Positions 1 to 9,276 are shown, numbered from the stretch's first letter. The stretch: DNA of 64,000 bases from Archangium gephyra (GCF_001027285.1 NZ_CP011509.1:1992501-2056500); one strand, 5' to 3'. The notes: a model not told the origin generated them from the letters alone. Program-made: numbers and translations.

Positions 1-1808
1 ACTACGCCAACGCGCGCAAGAGCTTCAACGAGCTGCTCTTCGAGAACCCGCTCCACCCGCAGGCCACCGAGGCCAAGCGCCGGCTGGGCAAGGCCGCGCT
101 GGAGGTGGGCGCCTACCGCGACGCCTACCAGACGCTCTACAGCCTCGCCGAGCGCGCCGAGGGCGCCGAGCGCACCCAGCTGCTCGAGGACTCCGCCAAG
201 GCCGCGGAGAAGGCGGGCCTCTTCGGACAGGCGCTGCGCATCTCCGTGGACCTGGCCGGCAACGCCCAGACGCCCGAGGCGCAGCAGGCCGCGGTGGCCC
301 GGGTGCAGCAACTGGTCGAGGGCCGCGCGGGCTTCATGGACGTGGCGCAGATCATGGAGGAGCTGCCGACCTCCAACCCAGCCTGGCCGGTGCTGAGCTT
401 CAAGCTGGCGCGCATCTACTACCACCTGCGGGACTGGACGCGGCTGGAGGAGACGCTCAACCGCTTCCTGGCGGAGGCGCCCAACAACGCGTTCGCCCCG
501 CAGGCCCGGGAGTTGCTCGCGCGCGCCACGCGCCGCGTGGAGGTGCAGACGAAGACGGTGGGCCTGCTGCTGCCCATGACGGGCAAGTACAAGGCGGTGG
601 GCGAGGCGGTGCTGCGCGGGGTGAAGCTGGCCCTGGCCGGCAGCGACATCGAGCTCGTCGTGAAGGACACGCAGGGGGATGTGAACCTCGCCGCCCAGGG
701 CATGGAGCAGCTGGCCTTCGACGAGGGGGCCATCGCCGTGCTGGGCCCCATCACCTCGGACGAGTCCCGCCGCGCCGCGCTGGTGGCCGAGGAGCTCCAG
801 GTGCCGCTGCTGACGCTCACGCGCCAGGAGGACATCACCAACATTGGGCCCTTCGTCTTCCGCAACATGCTCACCAACTCGGCGCAGGCGCGGGCCATCG
901 CCGACTTCGCGATGAAGCAGAAGGGCTTCAAGAGCTTCGCGATGCTCTACCCCAACCTGCCGTACGGGGTGGAGCTGGCCAACGACTTCTGGGACCACGT
1001 GGTGGAGAACGGCGGCCAGGTGCGCGGCGCCGAGACGTACGACCACGACCAGACGACGTTCACCACCGAGGCCAAGAAGCTGGTGGGCCGCTACTACCTG
1101 GAGGACCGGCTCGACTACATCGAGGGCGTGCGCGAGGTGCAGAAGGAGACCACCGGCCAGGACGCGTTCCGCAAGCGCAAGGCCATGGAGAAGATGAAGG
1201 GCGAGGTGGATCCCATCATCGACTTCGAGGCCATCTTCATCCCGGACGAGTGGCGGCGGGTGAGCCTGGTGGCGCCGGCGCTGGCGGTGGAGGACATCGT
1301 CACCAACGCGTGTGATGCGCGCGACGTGGAGCGCATCCGCAAGACGACGGGCCGCAAGACGATCAAGACGGTGATGTTGCTGGGCACCAACGCGTGGAGC
1401 AGCGCCAAGGGCGCCAGTGGCATGCCGGAGCTCGTCGAGCGCGGTGGCAAGTTCGTCACCTGCTCGGTGTACGTGGATGGCTTCTTCGTGGACTCGCAGC
1501 AGCCGGCGACCCAGCGCTTCGTGAAGGCCTACCGCCAGGCGAACAGCGGGGACCCGGGCCTGCTGGAGGCCTACGGTTACGACTCGGCGCGCATGGTGCG
1601 GCAGTTGCTCGACTCGAAGCAGGCGCCGAAGAGCCGCGGGGAGTTCCGCGAGGCCCTGGCCAACGTGAAGGACTTCGACGGCGCCACGGGCAAGACGTCC
1701 TTCGACGAGAAGCGCGAGGCGCGCAAGCCCCTCTTCCTGCTGTCCGTGAGCAACAAGGGCGTGACGGAGGTGCCTCCGGAGCAGGCGGCGGCGCTGGGTG
1801 GCTCGTGA
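1..1808 (+). CDS. LpoA/branched-chain-binding-like periplasmic protein with TPR N-terminus (5' partial)
   Basis: The reading frame is already open at the first bases, so the true start lies left of the window and the GTG at 105 is only an internal codon. The first ~170 visible residues are alpha-helical and TPR-like, as in the N-terminal half of LpoA/LppC lipoproteins. From about residue 185 the protein becomes a type-1 periplasmic binding fold, announced by VGLLLPMTGKYKAVGEAV and followed by GPITSDESRRAALVAEE. The C-terminal half contains GTNAWSS and EAYGYDSARMV, as in Peripla_BP_6/LpoA proteins. LpoA-type proteins activate penicillin-binding protein 1A, and related proteins bind small ligands. 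Which applies here cannot be told. The stop codon overlaps the GTG start of the next gene (GTGA), so the two are probably translationally coupled. Confidence 0.8.
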   Translation, partial: YANARKSFNELLFENPLHPQATEAKRRLGKAALEVGAYRDAYQTLYSLAERAEGAERTQLLEDSAKAAEKAGLFGQALRISVDLAGNAQTPEAQQAAVARVQQLVEGRAGFMDVAQIMEELPTSNPAWPVLSFKLARIYYHLRDWTRLEETLNRFLAEAPNNAFAPQARELLARATRRVEVQTKTVGLLLPMTGKYKAVGEAVLRGVKLALAGSDIELVVKDTQGDVNLAAQGMEQLAFDEGAIAVLGPITSDESRRAALVAEELQVPLLTLTRQEDITNIGPFVFRNMLTNSAQARAIADFAMKQKGFKSFAMLYPNLPYGVELANDFWDHVVENGGQVRGAETYDHDQTTFTTEAKKLVGRYYLEDRLDYIEGVREVQKETTGQDAFRKRKAMEKMKGEVDPIIDFEAIFIPDEWRRVSLVAPALAVEDIVTNACDARDVERIRKTTGRKTIKTVMLLGTNAWSSAKGASGMPELVERGGKFVTCSVYVDGFFVDSQQPATQRFVKAYRQANSGDPGLLEAYGYDSARMVRQLLDSKQAPKSRGEFREALANVKDFDGATGKTSFDEKREARKPLFLLSVSNKGVTEVPPEQAAALGGS

Positions 1809-3403
1809 GGGCCCAGGCGCCTCGTGCGCTGTGGCTCGTGGGTCTGCTGTCGCTGGCGGGGTGCCAGCACGCCGCGCCGGTGCTCGCGCCGGACACCGCC
1901 TCCCGGCTGGAGTCCACGCCGGGCGGGTATCTCGCGGGTGAGGTGGTGGGCCTCGAGGACGGCGCCGTCCTCGACCGCCGGGACTTCGTCTGGACGCTGG
2001 CCTTCTCGCCGGAGTCCTCACGCGTGGCCTACTCGCACCTGGCCGCGCGCGAGTACCAGCTCGCGCTCTGGACGCTGCGGCCCGCGTTGGCGCGCGTGGC
2101 GGACCAGGGCATCAACTCCTCCGATTTCGACGTGGAGGCGCTGGCCTTCTCCCGGGACGGCTCGCTGCTGGCGAGCGCGGGCTGGGACGGCATGGTGCGC
2201 CTGTATGACGCGGCCACGGGCGCGCTGAAGGCGAGCCTGCGCACCGAGGAGCCCCTCACCGCGGTGGCCTTCCACCCGGCCGGTGGCTACCTCGTGGCGG
2301 GCAGTGAGAAGGGGTTGCTCACGGTGCTGCGCGTGGCGGACCTGGGTTTCTCCTTCGAGGCACGGCCCCACACGGATCGGGTGAGCGCGCTCGTCTTCGC
2401 GCCGGATGGGACGCTGTACTCGGGAAGCTGGGACAAGCGCATCCGGGTGTTCGACGCGCGCGAGGAGGCCCCGCGGCGCGATCAGGCGCGGGTGCGCTTC
2501 GAGCGGCGCGGGGGTTTCGCCGTGGTGGGCGGGACGCTCAACGGGAAGTCTCCGGTGGCCTTCGCGCTGGATGCGCGCGCTCCCGCGCTGGTGCTCGGCA
2601 CGCAGGCGGCGGCGGCGGCGGGCATCGATACGCCCATGCTGCAGGAGACGGTGTCGCTTCCCACGGCGCTGGGAGCCACGCTGGCGCGGGTGGCCCGGGG
2701 CCAGCAGCTGCGCCTCAAGGGGCTGGCGCTGGACGGCCTGGACGTGGCGGTGTGTGACGCGTGCCTGCCTCCGGGCGTGGGTGGTGTGCTGGGGGCTCCG
2801 TTCGCCGAGCGCGTGGACGTGGCCTTCGATGATGCCACCGGTGAGGCCGTGCTCACGTTGAAGGCTCCGGCGCCGGTGAAGCAGGAGGAGCGGGGACTGG
2901 TGCTCGCTCCGCGCACTGCCTTGACCTTCGAGGCGCACGTGAATGACGTCACGCTCGACGCGGCCGGGCGCCGGTTGGGCGTGGCCTTCTCCGAGCCCAG
3001 GGCCGAGCGCAACCGGACCGTCTACGAGCGCGAGAAGAAGGGGCTCGTCGAGCCGCCCGCCGAGTGGAACGCCGCGGCGCTGGTGGACGCGGGCTCGGGG
3101 CAGGTGTTGCGCAAGTGGACGGCGCACCGGGGCGTGGTGGCCTCCGCCGGCATCTCTCCGGACGGGCGCTCGCTGGTCAGCGGTGGCTGGGACAAGCAGC
3201 TGTACGTCTGGCGCGAGGGCCAGGAGTCTCCGGTGGCGGAGCGGAAGTTCGGTTGGTCCGTGCGCCGGGTGCGTTTCAGCCCGGACGGGCGGCTGGTGGG
3301 CGTGGCCGCGTGGACGCCGCAGAAGGCCTCGGGCACGCAGGAGAGTGATCCAGCCGCGGCCCTGTTCCCCGTGCGCTACGCTGCCCCCACCGTGGAGCGG
3401 TGA
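1805..3403 (+). CDS. WD40-repeat lipoprotein with an inserted retropepsin-like domain
   Basis: The start is the GTG at 1805, which overlaps the preceding stop. It gives a signal peptide with the lipobox LSLAGC, so the 532-residue product is probably a lipoprotein. WD40-type blades are visible at about residues 60-205 (ALAFSRDGSLLASAGWDG, VSALVFAPDGTLYSGSWDK) and again at about 385-520 (SAGISPDGRSLVSGGWDK). Between them, at about 235-365, lies a segment shaped like an aspartic-protease (retropepsin) half: VVGGTLNGKSPVAFALDARA, a hydrophobic turn, then GGVLGAPFAERVDVAFD. The catalytic D-T/S-G is degenerate (D-A-R), so proteolysis is unlikely. The role is unknown. Coupling to the LpoA-like gene suggests work in the same envelope complex. 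Confidence 0.8.
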   Translation: MRAQAPRALWLVGLLSLAGCQHAAPVLAPDTASRLESTPGGYLAGEVVGLEDGAVLDRRDFVWTLAFSPESSRVAYSHLAAREYQLALWTLRPALARVADQGINSSDFDVEALAFSRDGSLLASAGWDGMVRLYDAATGALKASLRTEEPLTAVAFHPAGGYLVAGSEKGLLTVLRVADLGFSFEARPHTDRVSALVFAPDGTLYSGSWDKRIRVFDAREEAPRRDQARVRFERRGGFAVVGGTLNGKSPVAFALDARAPALVLGTQAAAAAGIDTPMLQETVSLPTALGATLARVARGQQLRLKGLALDGLDVAVCDACLPPGVGGVLGAPFAERVDVAFDDATGEAVLTLKAPAPVKQEERGLVLAPRTALTFEAHVNDVTLDAAGRRLGVAFSEPRAERNRTVYEREKKGLVEPPAEWNAAALVDAGSGQVLRKWTAHRGVVASAGISPDGRSLVSGGWDKQLYVWREGQESPVAERKFGWSVRRVRFSPDGRLVGVAAWTPQKASGTQESDPAAALFPVRYAAPTVER

Positions 3404-3406
3404 AGC

Positions 3407-3450
3407 AATATCCCCTCTCCCCTCGGGAGAGGGACGGGGTGAGGGTTCCC
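3407..3450 (+). repeat. Palindromic intergenic repeat, copy 1
   Basis: This copy contains ATATCCCCTCTCCCCTCGGG, then a complementary GAGAGGGA arm and the tail CGGGGTGAGGG. It sits just after the WD40 lipoprotein stop and can fold into a hairpin through the CCCTCTCCC/GGGAGAGGG arms. It belongs to a family of eight related copies in the window. Confidence 0.75.
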
Positions 3451-3511
3451 GGGCCCGTTCTTCAACCCGTGGCCCACCCGTGGGGACAGGGGTTCAACCC
3501 TGGGTCCGTGG

Positions 3512-3552
3512 CACCCTCACCCCGTCCCTCTCCCGGAGGGCGAGGGGATATT
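3512..3552 (-). repeat. Palindromic intergenic repeat, copy 2 (inverted)
   Basis: Reading on the minus strand gives the same element as copy 1, with the variant arm CCCTCGCCCTCCGGG also seen near 56,085. Together with copy 1 it forms a head-to-head pair about 60 bp apart between the convergent WD40 and polB genes, so it may also act as a bidirectional terminator. Confidence 0.7.
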
Positions 3553-3556
3553 GGGC

Positions 3557-5923
3557 TCAGCTCTCTCCCAGAGGGAGAGGGGACATCCACGGGTTCTCGG
3601 CGTGGGGTTGTTCTCCCTCGGGCTCGTCCAGCACGGTGAGGATCGGCCGTGCATTCGCCAGTGACGGTGCGAAGAGGGAGGGCTGCTCCGGATCGGCGAA
3701 CACCGTCGCGAAGTCCTCGGGCGTCAGTGCGCGCACCAGCCGGGCCGCGAAGGTCTCGCGGAGCTGCCGCACGTAGAAGTCGGCGTCGTAGTCCCGGGGA
3801 TCGCTCTCCGTTTCACCCGCCTCCGGCTCGGGCAGCAGTCCGGCTCGCCCTCCCACCGCCCGGTAGACCCGGACCTGCTCGCCCGAGGCCCACTGGGTCC
3901 GCCCACTCGCCAACATGGCCTCGTAGGGCAGCTCGCGCCTGCGCGCGGCGAGGTACTGCGCCGGTGTCTTCGTCAGCCGGACCTGGGCCGCCACGCTCTG
4001 GGTGGGGAGCGTCCGCCGGCGCAGCGCCGTCACCGTCTCCACATAGGCCTCCCGCACGCCCGGGATGTCTCCGGCGAGCAGGCAGCGCAGGGCCCGGCGC
4101 AGGAACTCCTCGCCGAAGGGCTCCGCCCGGCTGGAGCGGAACGCCACGCCGCGCAGGATGAGCGCCCCGTCGTAGGGCTGTAGCGCGTAGTTCTTCGGTT
4201 CGTGCGAGAGCATCGCGGCGTAGCGTCCGTCGAACTCGAGGCGCACCTTGGGAGGCAGCAGGGCCGCGACCTCGGAGACCACCCGGCGCTCATCGGCCTC
4301 GCTCCAGCCGTCCGGCACGGAGAAGTACACGCCGTCCGTGTCGGCTTCCAGCAGCGTGACGCCGCGCCGGGCCAGTTCCTGGCAGATCCGCGCCAGCACC
4401 TCGCGCCCGTGCCGTGTCACCTCGTTGGCGGCGTGCACATCCGCGAAGCGCGTGAGCCCGCCCGCGCCCAGGTAGCCGTAGGCCGAGTTGACGACGATCT
4501 TCATCGCCGAGGAGAGCGCCTCGTTCGTATGCCGTTCCGGCGAGCCGGGGGCCGCGGCCCGGGCCCGTGCCTTGGCCGCCAGCCGTTGCTCCACGAGCCG
4601 GTCCACCAGTGCGAGCATCACCCCGAGCCGGTCCCTCCTCGGGCCAATCCGGTACTCGCGCATCAGCGAGGGGTACAGGCTGGCGACGTCGGCCTTCACC
4701 ACGTGCCGGGCCACGCCCGTGGCGAACAGGTGGAGCGCGGCCCCGCTGTGGGACGTGCCATCGCCCGGTTCATGGGCGGGCAGCGCGGCACCGGCCCGGA
4801 GATAGGCGCGAACGATCAGCGGATCAATGACTCCGGTGGCGGGCCCGGCGTCCGCGAGGCGCTCGTAGCGGCGCGGGGCCATGCGGGCGAGCGCGAAGGC
4901 CGCCCCGCCGAGCATGCGCGCCAATCCGGCGGCCTCCGTCACGTCGTCACGGGCGTAGCGCCGCACGCGCTCGGGGTCGCTGCCGAAGACCTCGTACACC
5001 CTGGCCCCCGGAATGTGCTCGCGCTCCGGGCCCGCGAGGCCCAGGTGCCGTGCGACGGCCTTCAGCCCGTGCCCCGGCAGCTCCCGGGTGGCGAAGTCGT
5101 GCCGCTTCACGGCGTCCATCGTGTCGATGAACTCGCGGCCGGGGACCGTGTACCGCGCGCGGCGCATCGCCTCCTGGCCGGGTCCTCCCCGTCCGGGAGA
5201 AGCGCCTCGTGCGGCGGGGCGCTGCCGCAGGCCCGGTGGGCCGGCGCGTCCCAGCGCGAGCGTCACGCCCAGCAGCCGCGCCCGGTGGGCGAGGAACGGC
5301 AGATCGAAGCCGTGCAGGTTGTGGTTCTCGAGCACGTCCGGGTCGATGGCTCGGATGCGCGCGACCAACCGCCGGAGGAGGTCGGCCTCGGCGGCGTCAC
5401 CGTCACCATGGGCCTCGAGGGTGTCGGTCCTGCCCTCCGCGTCCCGGATCGCCACGAGGAAGATGCGGTCGTGCGTGGGATCCAACCCGGTGGTCTCCAG
5501 GTCCAGCTGCATGCGGCGCAGGTCATCGAACCGGAGCTCGCGGAAGTACGTGCGCCCCGACGCGACGAGGTACTGCTCCTCGGGAGGCAGCGCGAGCACC
5601 GTCTGGGCGCCCAGCTCGCGCAGGTTCCCGAACGGGCGGCCGAGTCTGCGCGAGGCGCCCTGGAGCACGGCCGAGGCCAGTGCGCGCCCATCCTCCGCGC
5701 GGACCAGGTAGCGCAGCGCGCCGGGACCCTCCAGCTCCTGCCAGGTCACCCGGTGGGGCGCGGGCCCCTCGCTCTCCGGGCGAAGCCTCGTGCCCAGGTG
5801 CCGCACCTCCTCCAGCGACGCGAGCAGCAGCCAGGGACGGAAGCGCACGTCCTCGCGCACCAGCGAGCCGCTCTGGGGCAGCCGCCGCCACACGAAGGCA
5901 CGCCCATCGGGCTCCGCCCACAC
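3557..5923 (-). CDS. polB: DNA polymerase II (family B)
   Basis: This 788-residue protein matches the usual length of bacterial Pol II. The 3'-5' exonuclease motifs are present: QLDLETTGLDP (Exo I), ENHNLHGFDLPFL (Exo II) and YARDDV (Exo III). The polymerase motifs follow in order: KADVASLYPSLM (A), KIVVNSAYGYLG (B) and EADTDGVYFSV (C, with the catalytic DTD). Pol II is an SOS-type repair polymerase that restarts stalled replication and bypasses lesions. The start is uncertain. The GTG at 5923 is the only usual start after an in-frame TAG 27 bases upstream, although the residues before it (GIVSVWAEPDG) look protein-like. The last residues are encoded by an intergenic repeat, so this C-terminus is probably longer than that of relatives. 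Confidence 0.92.
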   Translation of the reverse strand: MWAEPDGRAFVWRRLPQSGSLVREDVRFRPWLLLASLEEVRHLGTRLRPESEGPAPHRVTWQELEGPGALRYLVRAEDGRALASAVLQGASRRLGRPFGNLRELGAQTVLALPPEEQYLVASGRTYFRELRFDDLRRMQLDLETTGLDPTHDRIFLVAIRDAEGRTDTLEAHGDGDAAEADLLRRLVARIRAIDPDVLENHNLHGFDLPFLAHRARLLGVTLALGRAGPPGLRQRPAARGASPGRGGPGQEAMRRARYTVPGREFIDTMDAVKRHDFATRELPGHGLKAVARHLGLAGPEREHIPGARVYEVFGSDPERVRRYARDDVTEAAGLARMLGGAAFALARMAPRRYERLADAGPATGVIDPLIVRAYLRAGAALPAHEPGDGTSHSGAALHLFATGVARHVVKADVASLYPSLMREYRIGPRRDRLGVMLALVDRLVEQRLAAKARARAAAPGSPERHTNEALSSAMKIVVNSAYGYLGAGGLTRFADVHAANEVTRHGREVLARICQELARRGVTLLEADTDGVYFSVPDGWSEADERRVVSEVAALLPPKVRLEFDGRYAAMLSHEPKNYALQPYDGALILRGVAFRSSRAEPFGEEFLRRALRCLLAGDIPGVREAYVETVTALRRRTLPTQSVAAQVRLTKTPAQYLAARRRELPYEAMLASGRTQWASGEQVRVYRAVGGRAGLLPEPEAGETESDPRDYDADFYVRQLRETFAARLVRALTPEDFATVFADPEQPSLFAPSLANARPILTVLDEPEGEQPHAENPWMSPLPLGES
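3560..3586 (-). repeat. Palindromic repeat, partial copy 3, inside the polB 3' end
   Basis: This is a shortened copy containing only the palindromic arms (CTCTCCC..GGGAGAGG). It lies inside the last codons of polB and encodes the C-terminal SPLPLGES before the stop. Confidence 0.6.
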
Positions 5924-5998
5924 CGAGACGATGCCCGGCGTGTCATCCTATCCCCAGAGCCACTCGTCCTCCGGCGTGTGCGCCATCGTGGGGGCTCT

Positions 5999-6691
5999 TC
6001 AGTAGTTGAGGTGGATGGCCTCGCGGGGCAGTCCCCGGGTCCGCAGCACGTCGATGACTCCCTGCACCATGCTCGACTGGCCGCACACGAAGGCCACCGT
6101 CTCCTCCACCTGCTCCTCGCCCAGGTGCTCCTGCACGTAGCCGGTGAGGCCCTGCCAGCCGCTCGCGCCCGGCTGGCTCACCGTGCGCACCACGCGGATG
6201 CCCGCCGATTCCCAGTGCTGCAGCTCGTCCTCGTAGGCGAAGGCCAGCGGGGTGCGCGCCCCGAAGTACAGCGTCACCCGCCCGTAGGCGCTCCGCTCCT
6301 GGCGGATGCTCTCGATGACGGAGCGGATGGGGGAGATGCCCGAGCCGGTGGCGAACAGCAGCACGTTGCCGCCCCGCGCGTGCACCAGGGGGAAGCCCCG
6401 GCCCTCGGGACGCCGGCTCTGCACCCGCGCTCCCGGCTTCAGCCGCACCAGGGCATCCACCAGCGCGCTGCCCCCCTTGAGGAGGAACTCCCACCGGGTG
6501 CCGAAGGGCTCCGGCGGCGAGGCGATGGCGAACAGGCTCTCGCCCACCTCGGGCAGGGCCAGGCGCACGTATTGCCCCGGGGTGCGGTGCGTCCCCACCA
6601 GCGGGGTTCCGCCAATGTCCAGGACGAGCTCGGTGAGGCCCTCCGCGGCCGGGAGGACGTCCGCCACGGTGGTGGGGTGCCAGTCGTTCAT
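5999..6691 (-). CDS. FAD/NAD(P)-binding ferredoxin-reductase-type oxidoreductase
   Basis: The start chosen is the ATG at 6691 (MNDWHPTTV), giving 230 residues, because the longer open frame upstream overlaps the divergent neighbour. An N-terminal flavin-binding barrel shows RTPGQYVRLAL, close to the RxYS/T region of ferredoxin-NADP reductases. The pyrimidine-nucleotide domain follows, with LFATGSGISPIRSVIE and the C-terminal VAFVCGQSSMVQGVIDVL. This is the layout of cytochrome b5 reductase, phenol hydroxylase reductase and Fre-type enzymes, which move electrons from NAD(P)H through flavin to a partner. No 2Fe-2S cysteine motif is visible, so the partner is probably a separate protein. The gene lies 75 bp downstream of polB's start on the same strand and is divergent from the next gene. 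Confidence 0.82.
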   Translation of the reverse strand: MNDWHPTTVADVLPAAEGLTELVLDIGGTPLVGTHRTPGQYVRLALPEVGESLFAIASPPEPFGTRWEFLLKGGSALVDALVRLKPGARVQSRRPEGRGFPLVHARGGNVLLFATGSGISPIRSVIESIRQERSAYGRVTLYFGARTPLAFAYEDELQHWESAGIRVVRTVSQPGASGWQGLTGYVQEHLGEEQVEETVAFVCGQSSMVQGVIDVLRTRGLPREAIHLNY

Positions 6692-6749
6692 GTCGGAACT
6701 TGATTTAACCCGGACCCGGCCCGCCGTCGCCCTTTGATACTCTGGGGGC

Positions 6750-7514
6750 GTGAAGACCCTGCTCTGGTTGGTGTTGTTCCTCATCGGGCTGGCGGGCGTG
6801 GTGATGCCGGCCCTCTACCTCCATGCCTCCAGCAAGCTGCCCCAGCTGGAGACGGAGTTCGACCTGGAGAAGCAGCTGCGCCACTCCATCGAGGGTGAGC
6901 GGATGAGCCTCCAGGCGGGTACCTTCGGGCCCAAGCGCCCCATTACCTACACGAAGCCGGACTTCTCGCGCCTGCCCAAGGACTTGGTGGCCCTCTACAT
7001 CGCCCAGCTCGGGTGCCCCACCTACTTCCAGACGCGGCGCGAGGACGGCGCGAAGTGGGCCTGGCGCCTCTTCTCCGTCGTCACCTTCGGCACCGAGCCT
7101 CCGGGAGACGGCGTCTGCGAGCGCATCCTCGCCACCCGGCTCGCCGAGGCCCTGGGCATTCGCGGCTCGCTGGAGCTGGCGGTGGCGGCCAACCGCCTGC
7201 ACTCCTTCCTCCAGAAGGACCAGCTCCTCGCCTATGAGATGTCCATCCTCTACTTCGAGCGCGGCATCGTCGGGGTGGAGGACGGGGCCTATAAACTCTT
7301 CGGGCGCGAGCTGGAGACGCTCAAGCTGCAGGAGCTGGCCGAGCTGGCCCTCACCCTGCCGCCGCACTACATGTACGCGGACGCGCTCATGTGCCGTAAC
7401 GCCAGCCTCATCCGGCAGAACCGGGACGTGCTGCTGGCGGACCTCGCGGGCTTCAAGCTGGTGACCGAGGAGCGGGCGCGCACCGCCATGGCCCAGCCCG
7501 TCATCTGCCGCTGA
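6750..7514 (+). CDS. GT51-like transglycosylase-domain protein lacking the catalytic motif
   Basis: The GTG start at 6750 follows a purine-rich CTGGGGGC. Residues 4-25 form one membrane-spanning or signal-anchor helix (LLWLVLFLIGLAGVVMPAL). The rest aligns by eye with family-51 peptidoglycan glycosyltransferases: LPKDLVALYIAQLG, then SFLQKDQLLAYEMSILYFE (the KxEILxxYLNxIYFG region), GVEDGAYKLFG and LKLQELAELALTLP. The essential E-D-x-x-F segment is replaced by LGCPTYFQ, so the acidic catalytic residue appears to be missing. It is probably a non-catalytic relative acting in cell-wall binding or regulation. A paralogue of unknown activity is the alternative. Confidence 0.65.
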   Translation: MKTLLWLVLFLIGLAGVVMPALYLHASSKLPQLETEFDLEKQLRHSIEGERMSLQAGTFGPKRPITYTKPDFSRLPKDLVALYIAQLGCPTYFQTRREDGAKWAWRLFSVVTFGTEPPGDGVCERILATRLAEALGIRGSLELAVAANRLHSFLQKDQLLAYEMSILYFERGIVGVEDGAYKLFGRELETLKLQELAELALTLPPHYMYADALMCRNASLIRQNRDVLLADLAGFKLVTEERARTAMAQPVICR

Positions 7515-7520
7515 AGCAGC

Positions 7521-7544
7521 GGGGCCTGGCGCGGGCCGGGCCCC
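7521..7544. terminator. Hairpin between convergent genes
   Basis: The stem GGGGCC pairs with GGCCCC around a 12-base loop, in the 30-bp gap between two convergent coding regions. There is no clear T-tract, which is common in high-GC genomes. Confidence 0.4.
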
Positions 7545-9276
7545 TCACTTGCGGCGCAGGAAGAACTTCTCCCAGCCGTCCAGCTCCTTGGCCACCTGAC
7601 GCCGCTCCTCGGGTGTGGAGGCCGACTCGGCCTTCTCGCGGATGGCGTCGAGCGTGCGGCGCGTGGCGGGGCTGAGCTTCTGGCCGGCCTGGGTCAGCGT
7701 GTCGATGTCCCGGTCCAGCTTGCGGATGCGGCCCAGCAGCGCGCTCTGGGTGAGCGTGCGCGGCTTCACCGGCTCGGTGGTCACCACCGCCGGACCCGCC
7801 GGTTGGACGGGATTGTCCGGCGTCTGCGTGGTGCTGGCCTGCACGGTGGTGCCCGCGTCGGACACCGCGGCCGTGGACGCCGTCTGCTGCGGCGGGCCCG
7901 CGTCCGGCGGGGCCTCCACCACCGGCTGCGGCGGGGGCTTCGCCGCGGGACGGCTCCGGCGGCGCGATGACCACCTGCGGCGGCGGGGTGGGGGTGGAAG
8001 CTCCCCTCACGGCGAGCACGAGGCCTCCGCCCACGGCCACCAGCGCGAGCGCTCCCACGCCCAGGAGCAGCCGCCGCGAGGACGCGGGGCCGCCGGTGTC
8101 GGGCGCCGCCTCGGGCGGGGGCCGCGGCTTCACCGGCTCGGGCGTGGGGGCCGGCTCGGGCTTGACGGGCTCGGCGGGCGCCAGGGCCTCCGGGGTGGCC
8201 CTGCGGGCGGGCGGCTCCGGGACGGTGGGCCTCGCGGCCTGCTGGGTGAGGGTGTCGCGCAGCCGCTGGAGCTGGCGGCGCAGCTGCTCGGCGGAACCGG
8301 GGCGCGCCTCCGGATCCTTGGTGAGCATCTGCAGGATGAAGGCATCGAGCGCGGCGGGCAGCTCGGGGACGAACTCCGAGGGCCTCGGCGGCCGCGCGTC
8401 CACGTGCTTCATCAGCAGGTCCACCGGCGAGGTGCCGGTGAAGGGCAGCCGGCCGGTGACCATCTCGAAGGCCACCACGCCCAGGGCGTACAGGTCCGTC
8501 ATGGGCCCCACGGGCTGGCCGCGGGCCTGCTCGGGCGCCATGTACTCCGGGGTGCCCACCACCATGTCCGTGCGCGTCTGCGCGGTGCGCCCCGTGGGCA
8601 GGCCCATCTTCGCCAGGCCGAAGTCCAGCAGCTTCACGTAGCGCGAGCCGTCCGGCTGCTTCACCAGGAAGATGTTGCTCGGCTTGAGGTCGCGGTGCAC
8701 CACGCCGGCCCCGTGCGCGGCGCCCAGCGCGCTGAGCACCTCGTCGAGGATGTCCAGCGCCTCGGGCACCGGCAGCCGGCCCTTCTCCGTCAAGTGCGCG
8801 TCGAGGGCCACGCCCTCGAGGTACTCCATGATGATGTACTGGCGGCCGTCGGGCACCTGGCCGAAGCCGAAGATGTCCACGATGCCGCGGTGGCGGATGG
8901 CGTTGACGGCGCGGGCCTCGGCCAGCAGGCGCGCCACCTGCTCCTCGGCCGCGGCCAGCTCCGGGCGCAGCACCTTCACCGCCACGCGCTTGCCGATCAG
9001 CGGCTGGATGCCCTCGTACACCAGGCCCATGCCGCCCACGCCGATGCGCTGGCGCAGCTCGTACTCACCAATCTTCAAGCCGGTGAGGGGATCCTGCGCG
9101 GAAGAGTCGTCCATCACGTGCACCGTTCTCCCGGGCGAGGTCCGCCGAGCGCCTCCCGGATCGCCGGGGAAGGACGAGGTCGAGGCGTCGAGCAGCACGG
9201 TGCCGTCGCGTGGGCAGATATCGGTATCCGCCGGCACGGAGAGACCGCAGGTTTCGCAGAGACGGGAGTCAGCCAT
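7545..9276 (-). CDS. Zinc-ribbon membrane Ser/Thr protein kinase (frameshifted near 7950)
   Basis: The N-terminus has a short zinc-ribbon-like segment (CETC, CPRD). The Hanks kinase domain is complete: IGVGGMGLVYEG (P-loop), VAVKVLR (Lys), VVHRDLKPSNI, LLDFGLAK and YMAPEQARG. A Pro-rich linker leads to a single transmembrane helix (LLLGVGALALVAVGGGLVL) and an extracytoplasmic tail. As written, the frame changes near 7950. Removing one base there (the A at 7950 is a candidate) joins APPEP to a sensible tail PAAKPPPQPVVEAPPDAG. That tail ends in a charged helical segment GWEKFFLRRK at 7545. Without the change the tail becomes low-complexity nonsense running to 7501. The kinase probably couples an outside signal to Ser/Thr phosphorylation, as is common in myxobacteria. 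Confidence 0.85.

Noticed and set aside
3407-3586. Clustered repeats resembling a small CRISPR array
   Set aside because: The copies differ in length and orientation, spacers are not uniform, and the same element occurs singly elsewhere. No cas genes accompany it.
4202-6703. 833-codon open frame on the plus strand opposite polB
   Set aside because: It is the antisense shadow of polB and the flavin reductase in GC-rich DNA. Its product is Arg/His/Gly-rich with no family motif.
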